44,109 nucleotides of DNA. Origin: an uncultured Bacilli bacterium (GTDB lineage: Bacteria; Bacillota_I; Bacilli_A; RF39; UBA660). The notes beneath the pieces are model-generated. The model ran no database searches. It was not told where the DNA came from and saw nothing but the letters and a program-made list of their open reading frames with translations. The DNA is taken from contig CAKOHW010000008.1 of the NCBI GenBank assembly GCA_934086185.1, forward strand, positions 1-44,109, in the 5' to 3' direction. Below are positions 8,230 to 17,112 of the stretch, piece by piece (the first letter of the stretch is position 1; every line of letters starts with the position of its first letter). The position numbers and the translations under genes were made by a program.

Positions 8230-9408
8230 TTTATGTTTATCTTTTCTAAAAATAAATAACCCTATTATAGCAATAACAACTATTACTAAAACACTTTCAT
8301 ACTTAAACTTACTTCTAACTATATTATTTTTACTAAATAACACATCTTCACTAACTATTTTTTTATCATTATAATAGACATCAATACTCCCTAACTTTTC
8401 CCCTTCTTTAATACTTTTGCTATCTATATTTACTAACCCATTATAATATACTTTCAAATAATTAATATCAAAATCATTACTTAAATAATAATAATGATTA
8501 TCTTTAGATAAAACTTTATACTGATAAGACTTATCTCTTTTATTATAATTTATATTATCTATTAACTTATCTTTTTCTAAAACTAATCTATTACTATAAT
8601 TATCTTTAACATAATCAAGTAAACTAACATTATCTTTTAAATGTTGATAATTTTTATATTCACCACTAGCACCCAGAGTAACACATATTATCTCATTATT
8701 ATTTATATTAGATAAACCACTTAAAGACAACCCACTCATAGTAGTAAATCCAGTCTTAGTTCCTAAATACTTAATACCATTATTTATAATATTTTCTTTT
8801 TCAATAACTTTATTTATATTATTACTTATCTCTTTATCTAAATTTACTATTTTATAATTCTTAGTAGTATAAACTTGACGAAATAACGGATTATCTAATG
8901 CATAATCTAATATAACTAATAAATCATAACTACTAGAATAATTATCTTCATCTTTTCCAATTGGATTAGAAAAATGACTATTATTTAGTTTTAATTTACT
9001 AACTAATTCATTCATTTTATTTATAAATTTATCATAATCATCAAAAACATTATTTGCTAATGCTAAAGAACTATCTGCAGCACTCTTCATTATAGTACCA
9101 TATAACAAATCTCTATAACTAATAACATCTCCAACTTTTAATTCAAGATTTGTATAGTCTCTAGAAAAATTCAAATCATCACTATCTATCATAACAGTAT
9201 CATCTAAATTATCTATATTCTCTATAGCAACTATTGTAGTAATTATCTTAGTTAAACTTGCTATCGGTAATCTATCATTAATATTCTTCTCAAATAATAT
9301 CTCATCATTATTACGATTATATACTATACCACTCTTACTATCTATATCTATAGCAAAAACATTAATAGGTATAAAAAGAAAACAAATAAACAAAATAAAC
9401 TTTCTCAT
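8221..9408 (-). CDS. dacF: D-alanyl-D-alanine carboxypeptidase (PBP5/DacF-like, S11 family)
   Basis: Trims the terminal D-Ala of peptidoglycan stem peptides on the outer membrane face. The 395-residue protein has a signal peptide (residues 1-19, ending VFA), the active-site SxxK motif in IASLTKI, the SxN-type motif in SAADSSLALAN, and the KTG motif in GTKTGFT. A beta-rich C-terminal domain is followed by a membrane anchor (YESVLVIVVIAIIGLFIF) and a basic tail. The start follows GAGAGTG. In spore formers DacF-type enzymes adjust cortex cross-linking, but a vegetative role is equally possible. Confidence 0.9.
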   Translation of the reverse strand: MRKFILFICFLFIPINVFAIDIDSKSGIVYNRNNDEILFEKNINDRLPIASLTKIITTIVAIENIDNLDDTVMIDSDDLNFSRDYTNLELKVGDVISYRDLLYGTIMKSAADSSLALANNVFDDYDKFINKMNELVSKLKLNNSHFSNPIGKDEDNYSSSYDLLVILDYALDNPLFRQVYTTKNYKIVNLDKEISNNINKVIEKENIINNGIKYLGTKTGFTTMSGLSLSGLSNINNNEIICVTLGASGEYKNYQHLKDNVSLLDYVKDNYSNRLVLEKDKLIDNINYNKRDKSYQYKVLSKDNHYYYLSNDFDINYLKVYYNGLVNIDSKSIKEGEKLGSIDVYYNDKKIVSEDVLFSKNNIVRSKFKYESVLVIVVIAIIGLFIFRKDKHKKN

Positions 9409-9444
9409 AACATCACTCTCATATCAATTATAATATAATTATAG

Positions 9445-9468
9445 AAAAAAGACTAATAATTATTAGCC
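9445..9468 (-). terminator. Terminator after the Asn-rich membrane protein
   Basis: The palindrome CTAATAATTATTAG (9453-9466) with flanking G-rich/U-rich sides is followed on the - strand by TTTTTT. Confidence 0.7.
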
Positions 9469-11265
9469 TTAAATTCCAAAATCACTATCATCTATCGTAT
9501 TATCTTTAATAGTTGAAGATTGACAATTCATTCCAGGGGAACAATTATCATATTCATAATCACTATCTAAATCAGCATCTGTACTATAATCATCATCGTA
9601 GCTATAATCAGAATCTCCCAAACCACTAAACATACTAAAGTATAGTGATAACATAGGAACTTCACCTAATTTAGTATAAATATTTTGTATTTCTTCATTA
9701 GTTATATCAGAAATATCTGTAGCATTACTAATATCTACCTTTGGTATAGTATTATCTTTTGTAATTCCAAGTTCTAAATCAGCATTAACTAATAATTCAT
9801 CTTCTTCAGATTTAGTTTTAATAACTAGATTATAATTAGCAGCAGCATTATCTTTAGTTATATTATTATTAAATGTTAAACTAAAATCAAAATTAATATC
9901 ATTATCACTAACATTTAAATTTAATTTATTTTTATCATAACTTCCAGTAAGTATCACAGTATCATCACTTAAAAGAGTAATATTACCACTAGTCTCACCT
10001 TCAATAACTAATTTAATATCATCAACAATAATTTCTTGTTTTACTAAAGTACTACCCTTAGAATAAACGTTATAAGTATAAATTTTTTCATCACTTTGAT
10101 ATTCAAGATTTTCTTTAATAGAATTAATTTCATCATCAAGTTCTTTACGTATATCCTCTAAACTCATATCTTCATTAACAAATAAACTTAAAGCATCATC
10201 ATTTTTTAAATTTTCTAATATTAATATTAATAAATCATTTAAATCTTTATCACTTAAAGAAACTGATATCTTACTATAACCTTCTTCTTTACTTAAAATA
10301 AACTTATCATTAGTAAAATAACTATCTAAAGATTTACTAACGTTATCTTTTAACTTCTTAACATTTTCATCATATATTTTTATATATTCTAATCCAGTAA
10401 AATAATACTTATCAAATATATCTTTCATAGTAAAATATACTTTATTATCATTCAAATAACTTTCAAAATTAAGAACACTATCCTTATTATCATCAAACTT
10501 AATATTTATATATCTATTACTACTACTAGGATTATCAACAAAATTAATATTAATTTTACCACTTAATAACTCTTCATCATTACTTTTTACACTTAAATTA
10601 CCATCTACATTTAACGTAGCCCCATCTTTAAATAATTCATAAATATCTATAACATTACTATCTATATTATTGCTTTCTAAATACTTATTCATAGTTTTAA
10701 GAAATCTAGTTTTAGGGGTATTTAATTCTTTAAACACAATAAAACCAACTACACCACCAATTATAAGTACTATAAGAACTATAATACCAATTATCAATCC
10801 CTTATTACTTTTAGTATTAAAACTATCATTATTATCACTACTAACAGTCGAATTCATATTTGGACTAGTAAAATTATTCATATCATTAGATAAATTACTA
10901 TTCATAGTATTTATACCACTATTCATATTCATTGTATTATTTGTAAAATTAGTATTACTTACTTCACTAACATTTTGATTATTCATTTGATTATTATTAG
11001 GAACAGTATTCATTCCATTATTCATATTCATCATATTAGAATTCATACTATTCGTATTACTAACATAACTATTATTAACTATATTTTCTATACCACTAGC
11101 ACTTCCTGTATTCATCGAAGTACTATTATATACATTATTTCCATCTACACTATTATTTTGATTATTAGGCATATCAAACGTTTCTAAATCTTGATTACCA
11201 TTAGGCATATTATTACCTAAATTATTAGTGTTATTATCTACACCATTTAAATTACTATCATTCAT
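9469..11265 (-). CDS. Asn/Met-rich membrane protein of unknown function
   Basis: Not recognised. The 598 residues divide into three parts: a low-complexity N-terminus (1-155) built from Asn, Met, Ser and Thr with repeated MNSN/NMNN words; one transmembrane helix (about 156-178, GLIIGIIVLIVLIIGGVVGFIVF); and a large predicted extracellular domain rich in beta strands and Asp/Asn/Lys, ending in an acidic tail (DSDYSYDDDYSTDADLDSDYEYD) with two Cys. With no signal peptide, the disordered N-terminus should face the cytoplasm. This plan resembles Firmicutes membrane proteins with a disordered cytoplasmic head, but no family can be named. A strong ribosome site (AAAGGAG) precedes the ATG. Confidence 0.8.
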   Translation of the reverse strand: MNDSNLNGVDNNTNNLGNNMPNGNQDLETFDMPNNQNNSVDGNNVYNSTSMNTGSASGIENIVNNSYVSNTNSMNSNMMNMNNGMNTVPNNNQMNNQNVSEVSNTNFTNNTMNMNSGINTMNSNLSNDMNNFTSPNMNSTVSSDNNDSFNTKSNKGLIIGIIVLIVLIIGGVVGFIVFKELNTPKTRFLKTMNKYLESNNIDSNVIDIYELFKDGATLNVDGNLSVKSNDEELLSGKININFVDNPSSSNRYINIKFDDNKDSVLNFESYLNDNKVYFTMKDIFDKYYFTGLEYIKIYDENVKKLKDNVSKSLDSYFTNDKFILSKEEGYSKISVSLSDKDLNDLLILILENLKNDDALSLFVNEDMSLEDIRKELDDEINSIKENLEYQSDEKIYTYNVYSKGSTLVKQEIIVDDIKLVIEGETSGNITLLSDDTVILTGSYDKNKLNLNVSDNDINFDFSLTFNNNITKDNAAANYNLVIKTKSEEDELLVNADLELGITKDNTIPKVDISNATDISDITNEEIQNIYTKLGEVPMLSLYFSMFSGLGDSDYSYDDDYSTDADLDSDYEYDNCSPGMNCQSSTIKDNTIDDSDFGI

Positions 11266-11320
11266 AAAAAAACTCCTTTATTCTAATAATATTTTATCTT
11301 ACTTCTATAAATAATTCAAG

Positions 11321-11340
11321 AAAAAAAGCATTAAATGCTT
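11321..11340 (-). terminator. Terminator of priA
   Basis: The stem AAGCAT/ATGCTT overlaps the priA stop codon and is followed on the - strand by seven T. Confidence 0.75.
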
Positions 11341-13493
11341 ATTGGATTATTATCTATCTCTATATATACATTCTTTTCACTAACATACATATTATCAATA
11401 AACTTTAATGCTTCAAATAATTTATTATCAAATCTATATTTTACTATTATTTGAAATCTATAAATATTATTTAATTTAAACATATTTGCAGTACTAGGTC
11501 CCAATAATATAGATGTATCATCTATATTATTTTTCAAATAGTTAGCAATTTTTGTAGCATTACTACTAGCAATTTCATACTCTTTACTACATATTTTAAT
11601 TCCAACTATATAATAATATGGAGGATATTTTAATTTTCTACGTAATATCATTTCATTATTATACATTCCTAAATAATCATTATTTTTAACATATTCAAAT
11701 AATATATTATCTGGATTAAAAGTTTGTATAATAACATTACTTTTTATACCACTTCTTCCTGCTCTACCACTAACTTGATTTAATAAAGAAAATGTCTTTT
11801 CATTACTTCTAAAATCTGGAATATTAAGAGATTCATCAGCATTAATAATTCCTACTAAACTAATTTTAGGAAAATCTAACCCTTTACTAATCATTTGAGT
11901 ACCAACAATAATATCGACTTCTAGATTTGATATCATATTAATATATTTTTCATGACTACCTTTTTTACTAGTAGTATCTGCATCCATTCTAAGTATTCTA
12001 GCACTAGGAAATTCTTTTTTTATTTCACTTTCCAATTTCTCAGTACCAGTACCAAAACTTCTTATTGCATCTTCACCACAATTTGGACATTTATCTTTTA
12101 AAAACTCAGTATACCCACAATAATGACATCTCAAACTATTACTACTCTTATGATACGTCAATGTTATTTCACAATGAGGACACTTAAAAGTATGACCACA
12201 ATTTTGACAACTAACAATAGTAGAAAAACCCCTTCTATTTAAAAACAACATAACTTGTTCTTTTTTTTCTAAAGTCTTAACTATATTATATTTTAATTCA
12301 TCACTAAATATCATATTACGTTTTTTAACTTCTTTACCCATATCTACAATATGTATATTAGGTAAAGAATAATTACCAACTCTATTTTTTAAAGTTAATA
12401 ATTTATAATTTCCCTTACTTGCTCTTGCAAAAGATTCTAAACTAGGTGTAGCACTCCCCAATATTAACGGACACTTATTATAATCACACCTCCATTTAGC
12501 AATATCAATAGTATTATATCTAGGATTATTTTCTTGTTTATATGTACTACTATGTTCTTCATCTATAATAATAATACCCAAATTATTTAACGGTGCAAAT
12601 ATAGCACTACGAGTACCAACTACCAAATGTACTAACCCATTATATATTTTAGTATATTCATCATACTTTTCTCCATCAGATAAACCACTATGTAATATTG
12701 CAACATCATCACCAAATGAATCATACAATCTATTAACCATCTGAGTAGTCAAACTAATCTCAGGTACTAACATAATCGCACATTTACCACTTTTAATAAC
12801 TTTCTTAATCAAATCTATATATACAACCGTCTTCCCACTTCCAGTAACACCATATAAAAGATAATTAATATTTTTATCTAAATTAATTTCATTAACAACA
12901 TTCAATTGTTCACAAGTTAACTCATAATCTCTTTTTTTATTATTATCAGTATTTAACCTATATACTCTTTCTTTCTCTATCCTAATTAAATCTTTCTCTA
13001 ATAACTTCTTATAACTAGTACTAACTTCTTTTTTATTAACTCTACCTATTTTTTTAATACTTTCTAATATTTCTATCTGAGCTTTATATCTCTTATTATT
13101 ATTTATATATTCATTAATTTCATCAAGATTTCTATTTATTACCAAATATTCATCATATTTATCTAAACTATTAGTTTTATTAACTTTCAAACTAGTTGGC
13201 AACATAGTTTGATAACATTTTATCAATGTAGAAAAAGTAATATCTTTCATATATTTACCTAACTCTATTAATTCTTTATTTAAACTAATTTCAGGATTTA
13301 CTACACTAATTATTTCTTTAGCATCTTGATAATAATCATTTGTTATATTTATTACTATACCCTGTATTATTTTATTAGCAAAAGGTATTCTAACTTTATT
13401 ACCAATAGAAACAATCATACCATCTGGTATTTTATATGTAAACGTCTTATCTAAAACTTTAACTCCATATTGTACTAAAACACTAGCAAACAT
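11331..13493 (-). CDS. priA: Primosomal protein N' (PriA replication restart helicase)
   Basis: 3'-5' DNA helicase that reloads the replisome at stalled forks. The 720-residue protein has an N-terminal 3'BD domain (MFASVLVQYGVKVLDKTFTY onward), Walker A GVTGSGKT, the DEEH box, helicase motif III LGSATPS, and a zinc-binding insertion with Cys pairs (CQNC, CPHC, CHYC, CPNC). The later motifs VGTQMISKGLDFP and QVSGRAGRSG follow. It is somewhat shorter than B. subtilis PriA but has all motifs. GAAGGTG precedes the ATG. Often linked to rpoZ in Bacilli; here rpoZ is 14 kb away. Confidence 0.97.
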   Translation of the reverse strand: MFASVLVQYGVKVLDKTFTYKIPDGMIVSIGNKVRIPFANKIIQGIVINITNDYYQDAKEIISVVNPEISLNKELIELGKYMKDITFSTLIKCYQTMLPTSLKVNKTNSLDKYDEYLVINRNLDEINEYINNNKRYKAQIEILESIKKIGRVNKKEVSTSYKKLLEKDLIRIEKERVYRLNTDNNKKRDYELTCEQLNVVNEINLDKNINYLLYGVTGSGKTVVYIDLIKKVIKSGKCAIMLVPEISLTTQMVNRLYDSFGDDVAILHSGLSDGEKYDEYTKIYNGLVHLVVGTRSAIFAPLNNLGIIIIDEEHSSTYKQENNPRYNTIDIAKWRCDYNKCPLILGSATPSLESFARASKGNYKLLTLKNRVGNYSLPNIHIVDMGKEVKKRNMIFSDELKYNIVKTLEKKEQVMLFLNRRGFSTIVSCQNCGHTFKCPHCEITLTYHKSSNSLRCHYCGYTEFLKDKCPNCGEDAIRSFGTGTEKLESEIKKEFPSARILRMDADTTSKKGSHEKYINMISNLEVDIIVGTQMISKGLDFPKISLVGIINADESLNIPDFRSNEKTFSLLNQVSGRAGRSGIKSNVIIQTFNPDNILFEYVKNNDYLGMYNNEMILRRKLKYPPYYYIVGIKICSKEYEIASSNATKIANYLKNNIDDTSILLGPSTANMFKLNNIYRFQIIVKYRFDNKLFEALKFIDNMYVSEKNVYIEIDNNPISI

Positions 13494-13523
13494 ATATTCA
13501 CCTTCTTCATAAAATATGATATC

Positions 13524-13550
13524 AAAAAAAGTACTAAATTAATAGTACTT
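13524..13550 (-). terminator. Terminator of the surface-protein gene at 13549-15156
   Basis: The stem AAGTACTA/TAGTACTT is followed on the - strand by a run of T, overlapping the stop codon. Confidence 0.75.
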
Positions 13551-15156
13551 AACTCGCAATTTCGTAAGGTTTTTCAATAGTTCCATCTCCACTAGTAATT
13601 TTTATACCACCTTTAATTGACAATACTGGTCGAATTCCTCCATTATCTGTAGAAGCATCATTTGCTACACCACCGCTTGTAATAAATATTGGAAAAGGAT
13701 TTGAATAATATCCCACTGGTGTTTCAATTATATTTAGAGCGTAGGGAGTTAATGTTAAATTGCAATCTCCTACTGTATAATCTGATTGACCGTTATCTAG
13801 TATATAACTATTATTATTATCACTTTCACCTTCATTAGCACTTCCAAAAGTCCCACCTGCATACATTACTTCATCCAATGTAATTAAACCAATTTTATTT
13901 ATGTCAGTTTCACCAGTTGTACCTGTTATATCACATTTATAAGATGGTGTATTAGTACTTAGTTTTTTTGCAGCAACATAATAGAAATCAGTATTTGAAT
14001 TAATTAAATCATCTATTGTACCAATTATATTTCCACTTGTATTGTACCAATATTCATATCCATTTTTTTGATCTCCAATACACCATGTTTCATTTTTTAA
14101 TAATAATTTATCATTTTCATTTGTGATTTTTCTATTCAACCATAGATTTAAATCATATCTTGCTTGACCTTCTTTATTTCCATTAATATAGTCTAATAAA
14201 TAAAAACCATCTTTTATGCTTTTCTTTCCATATTCAGTTTTAATTTTAGTACCTTGTGTTCCAGCAGCTCCATCTGTAGCAAGTCCACTATCATCTGTTA
14301 AATTTGTTGTACTACACGTTTTTTCAGAAGCAAGTAATAATTTAACACTTCCATCTCCTTGAATACGAATTATTCGCCAACACATACTTGCATAATTTAA
14401 ATAGTTATCTGTCGGATTTCCTCTAAAATAATAACTTGTTCCATAATCATCTTCTGCTGTTGCAAGCATTTTTTCATCATAAGTAGTCCATTTACTTGAA
14501 AGGTTTGTTGAAGATAAATTATCTACAAATGTAGTTCCATTTATACTTGTTTTTGCATTATTTATTATTGCACTAGCTAAACTTCCATCTTCAAATGGGA
14601 AAAATTCTCCATTTGGTTGTTTTCCAAATATTTGTATCTTTGCACTTAATTCTTTACCCATATCTATACTTTGATCTGTATTTGTATCTTTATATGTAAA
14701 AGTAAATGTATATGTATGTGTTTTTCCAGGTTCTATTTCATTTGTTACTAATTGCTTTATTCCACTTGGAAATGTTGTTTCTGTTGTTACCTTATTACAT
14801 GTTATTGTTCCATCTGTTGTACAATTAAGTGTATATTTAACATCATCTTTTCTAACTAATGTATTAATTACATCTATTAAATATACTCCATATTCTACAT
14901 TTGCATTTCCTTCATTTTTTACTGTGAATGTCTTGGTATATATTGTATCACTTGGAATTAAATTTTCTCCTCCTATTACTCCATCACTTCCATCGCCATA
15001 TACTAATTTTAAATCTGCTGTTGTTACACTAATACTTTTGTCGTTAGTATTACCTTGTATTCTTGTTAAAAAGTATGCATATGTTAATCCTAATAATGTT
15101 AAAAGTACTATTGTAATTCCTACTACACTAACAATTATTTTTTGTTTTTTGTTCAT
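13549..15156 (-). CDS. SipW/TasA-type exported surface protein with lectin-like C-terminal domain
   Basis: 535 residues. Residues 1-33 form a signal sequence with the LTYAYFLT motif typical of SipW-processed proteins. Residues about 35-185 form a beta-sandwich resembling TasA/camelysin (KSISVTTADLKLVYGDGSDG; FTVKNEGNANVEYGVYLIDV; DMGKELSAKIQIFGK). The C-terminal module (about 235-535) contains CWRIIRIQGDGSVKLLL, IGLITLDEVMYAGG and NGGIRPVLSIKGG, a pattern seen in lectin-fold surface domains. It is probably secreted or wall-associated; ligand unknown. The first 185 residues are close to those of the 27610 gene, whereas the C-terminus is divergent. The ATG follows AAGGAAAGAGG. No LPXTG motif was seen. 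Confidence 0.85.
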   Translation of the reverse strand: MNKKQKIIVSVVGITIVLLTLLGLTYAYFLTRIQGNTNDKSISVTTADLKLVYGDGSDGVIGGENLIPSDTIYTKTFTVKNEGNANVEYGVYLIDVINTLVRKDDVKYTLNCTTDGTITCNKVTTETTFPSGIKQLVTNEIEPGKTHTYTFTFTYKDTNTDQSIDMGKELSAKIQIFGKQPNGEFFPFEDGSLASAIINNAKTSINGTTFVDNLSSTNLSSKWTTYDEKMLATAEDDYGTSYYFRGNPTDNYLNYASMCWRIIRIQGDGSVKLLLASEKTCSTTNLTDDSGLATDGAAGTQGTKIKTEYGKKSIKDGFYLLDYINGNKEGQARYDLNLWLNRKITNENDKLLLKNETWCIGDQKNGYEYWYNTSGNIIGTIDDLINSNTDFYYVAAKKLSTNTPSYKCDITGTTGETDINKIGLITLDEVMYAGGTFGSANEGESDNNNSYILDNGQSDYTVGDCNLTLTPYALNIIETPVGYYSNPFPIFITSGGVANDASTDNGGIRPVLSIKGGIKITSGDGTIEKPYEIAS

Positions 15157-15286
15157 ATTCTACCTCTTTCCTTCCAATTTTATATTACACTTATAATTTA
15201 TTTTGTATAAAATAACATACAATAAAGTACATTTTAATTTGCAAATATTGTAAAATATTTGTACAAAATAAACTGCAAATCAACAC

Positions 15287-15308
15287 CTTGAGTACTTTTC
15301 TACTCTAT
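15287..15308 (-). promoter_or_regulatory. Small hairpin element shared upstream of two surface genes
   Basis: On the - strand, GAGTA-GAAAAG-TACTC lies in the leader or promoter region of the 15156 gene. A copy one base shorter, with the same flanks (ATAG...CAAG), occurs at 27842-27862 upstream of the 27610 paralogue. It could be an operator or a leader hairpin. The rest of the 250-base gap (15157-15408) is AT-rich without another recognisable feature. Confidence 0.4.
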
Positions 15309-15408
15309 TTAAATTATACAAAAATAATTTATCATTTACAACAAAAACTAATTAAACTCTGTATATTTTTTCAATTGTTTAGCATAAAATACTTTGAGGA
15401 GTGATATA

Positions 15409-15942
15409 ATGGCTTATTTTAAAGAAATAGTTACTAAAGCAATTATTGGAAAAGGTAAAAAAACTTCTAACTTAACACATACTGTAGAAACAGAAGACAA
15501 TATAAATACAGTATTAGGTTGTTGGGTAATAAATCATACTTTTAATGGAATAAATAATAAAGGTAAAGTATTAGTTAACGGAACATATGATATAAATATT
15601 TGGTATTCATATGATAATAATACTAAAACTAATGTATTGGTAAAAAGATTTAATTACCAAGATACTATGAACGTTAAAATAAAAGAAAACGGTGAATTAA
15701 CTAATACAAGTGAAATAATAGTACGTTCTCTAAATCAACCTTCAGTTACTGATGTATCTGTAGAAAACAATACTATAAAATTATCAGTTCATAAAGAATT
15801 AGGAGTTGAAATAGTTGGAGATACAAAAGTAAGAGTAAGTGTAGAAGATGATTTTGAAGACTATGAAGAAATAGAAGATGAAGAAGAAATAACTAATGAA
15901 ACTAATGATATAGATAACATAAAAGAAGACTATCTTAACTAA
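15409..15942 (+). CDS. cotE: Outer spore coat morphogenetic protein CotE
   Basis: In B. subtilis CotE forms the ring around the forespore that directs assembly of the outer coat. This 178-residue protein follows it along its length: YFKEIVTKAIIGKGKKTSN, TVLGCWVINHTFNG, GTYDINIWYSYDNNTKTNV (very close to the B. subtilis DVNVWYSYADNTKTEV segment), LNQPSV, LGVEIVGDTKVRV, and the typical acidic C-terminal tail (EDYEEIEDEEEI). The ATG at 15409 has GAGGAGTG upstream and gives the correct N-terminus. It stands alone between a surface gene and mraY and ends in a strong terminator. Recognition is from remembered family sequence. Confidence 0.92.
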   Translation: MAYFKEIVTKAIIGKGKKTSNLTHTVETEDNINTVLGCWVINHTFNGINNKGKVLVNGTYDINIWYSYDNNTKTNVLVKRFNYQDTMNVKIKENGELTNTSEIIVRSLNQPSVTDVSVENNTIKLSVHKELGVEIVGDTKVRVSVEDDFEDYEEIEDEEEITNETNDIDNIKEDYLN

Positions 15943-15969
15943 TATAGGAATAAAATCCTATATTTTTTT
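15942..15969 (+). terminator. Terminator of cotE
   Basis: The stem ATATAGGA/TCCTATAT with a six-base loop is followed by a T run. Confidence 0.85.
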
Positions 15970-16047
15970 GTAAATAAATGTACATTTTAAATTAAAAAGT
16001 TTTAATAATTAAATAATTTGTGTATAATTTAATAAGAGGTGGAACAT

Positions 16048-17040
16048 GTGTTAATTTTGGCAAAAACAGTACTTGCAATAATGTTAGGTTTTGTATTATC
16101 TTTAATTACTGGATTAATTACAATACCATATCTAAGAAAACATAAAATTGGTCAAAGTACATCAAAACTTATTAATGAAAGACATATAAAAAAAGAAGGT
16201 ACCCCAACATTAGGAGGAATAATATTTATACTACCTACTATATTAAGTTTAATATTCTTATATCTTAGAGGTAGTATAAATATAAATCATAATTTAATTA
16301 TTATAGTATTTGTATTCCTAGCCTATGCATTATTAGGTTTTATAGATGATTATTTAAAAATTAAATATCATAATAATAAAGGTTTATCTACTACAATAAA
16401 ATTTATATTACAACTTATTATAGCAATTATATTTTATATTATATATAAATATAATGGAGGCTTAACAGATTTAACTATAAGTTTATTTGGATTTAAACTC
16501 CAATTAGGTTTCTTCTTTGGAATATTTATATTATTCTTACTAGTTGGTACTACAAATGCTGTTAATATAACCGATGGATTAGATGGTTTATGTGGAGGTT
16601 TATCTACAATGGCATTCTTATCTTATGGAGTTATATGTTTCGGTTCATATTGGATAGTAGGATATCAAGAACTAGCAATATTCTGTTTTGTATTAGTTGG
16701 TTCTATATTAGGTTTCTTAGTATTTAATACTCATCCAGCAAAAGTATTTATGGGTGATACTGGTTCTCTTGCACTAGGTGGTGCATTAGCAACAGTCGCA
16801 ATACTTTCAAGACATGAAGTTAGTTTAGCAATTATTGGTGGCGTATTTGTTATCGAAACTTTATCAAGTTTAATACAAATAATAGCAATAAGAAAATTCA
16901 AAAAAAGAGTATTCAAAAGAGCTCCACTTCATCATCATTTTGAACAATTAGGTTGGAGTGAAACAGACATAGTAAAACTATTTTGGATAGCAGGATTTAT
17001 GCTAGGTATGTTAGGTATAATATATGGAGTATGGTTATAA
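16048..17040 (+). CDS. mraY: Phospho-N-acetylmuramoyl-pentapeptide transferase MraY
   Basis: Integral membrane enzyme that moves phospho-MurNAc-pentapeptide onto undecaprenyl phosphate to make lipid I. The 330-residue protein has about ten hydrophobic helices and the family motifs GTPTLGGI, FIDDYLKIKYHNNKGL (catalytic Asp pair), NITDGLDGL, FMGDTGSLALGG and the cytoplasmic HHHFEQLGW. The GTG at 16048 is preferred: GAGGTGG lies just upstream, while the in-frame GTG at 16039 is inside that site and the ATG at 16046 is out of frame. A TATAAT box lies at 16023-16028. As in the dcw cluster it precedes a SEDS gene, but murD is missing between them. Confidence 0.96.
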   Translation: MLILAKTVLAIMLGFVLSLITGLITIPYLRKHKIGQSTSKLINERHIKKEGTPTLGGIIFILPTILSLIFLYLRGSININHNLIIIVFVFLAYALLGFIDDYLKIKYHNNKGLSTTIKFILQLIIAIIFYIIYKYNGGLTDLTISLFGFKLQLGFFFGIFILFLLVGTTNAVNITDGLDGLCGGLSTMAFLSYGVICFGSYWIVGYQELAIFCFVLVGSILGFLVFNTHPAKVFMGDTGSLALGGALATVAILSRHEVSLAIIGGVFVIETLSSLIQIIAIRKFKKRVFKRAPLHHHFEQLGWSETDIVKLFWIAGFMLGMLGIIYGVWL

Positions 17041-17112
17041 TACTTCTTTTTTTATGCATTTTTGTTATATTAATACATAATTATTTATAAAATTATATAG
17101 GTGATTCTTTTT

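Noticed and set aside
10975..11187. His/Ile-rich open frame on the + strand
   Set aside because: It is the reverse complement of the Asn/Met-rich repeat coding region, with no ribosome site.
15366..15390. Sigma-E-like promoter (ATA, 17 bases, CATAAAAT) in front of cotE
   Set aside because: The predicted transcript would start inside the ribosome site, leaving no usable leader. Such motifs are also frequent by chance in AT-rich DNA.
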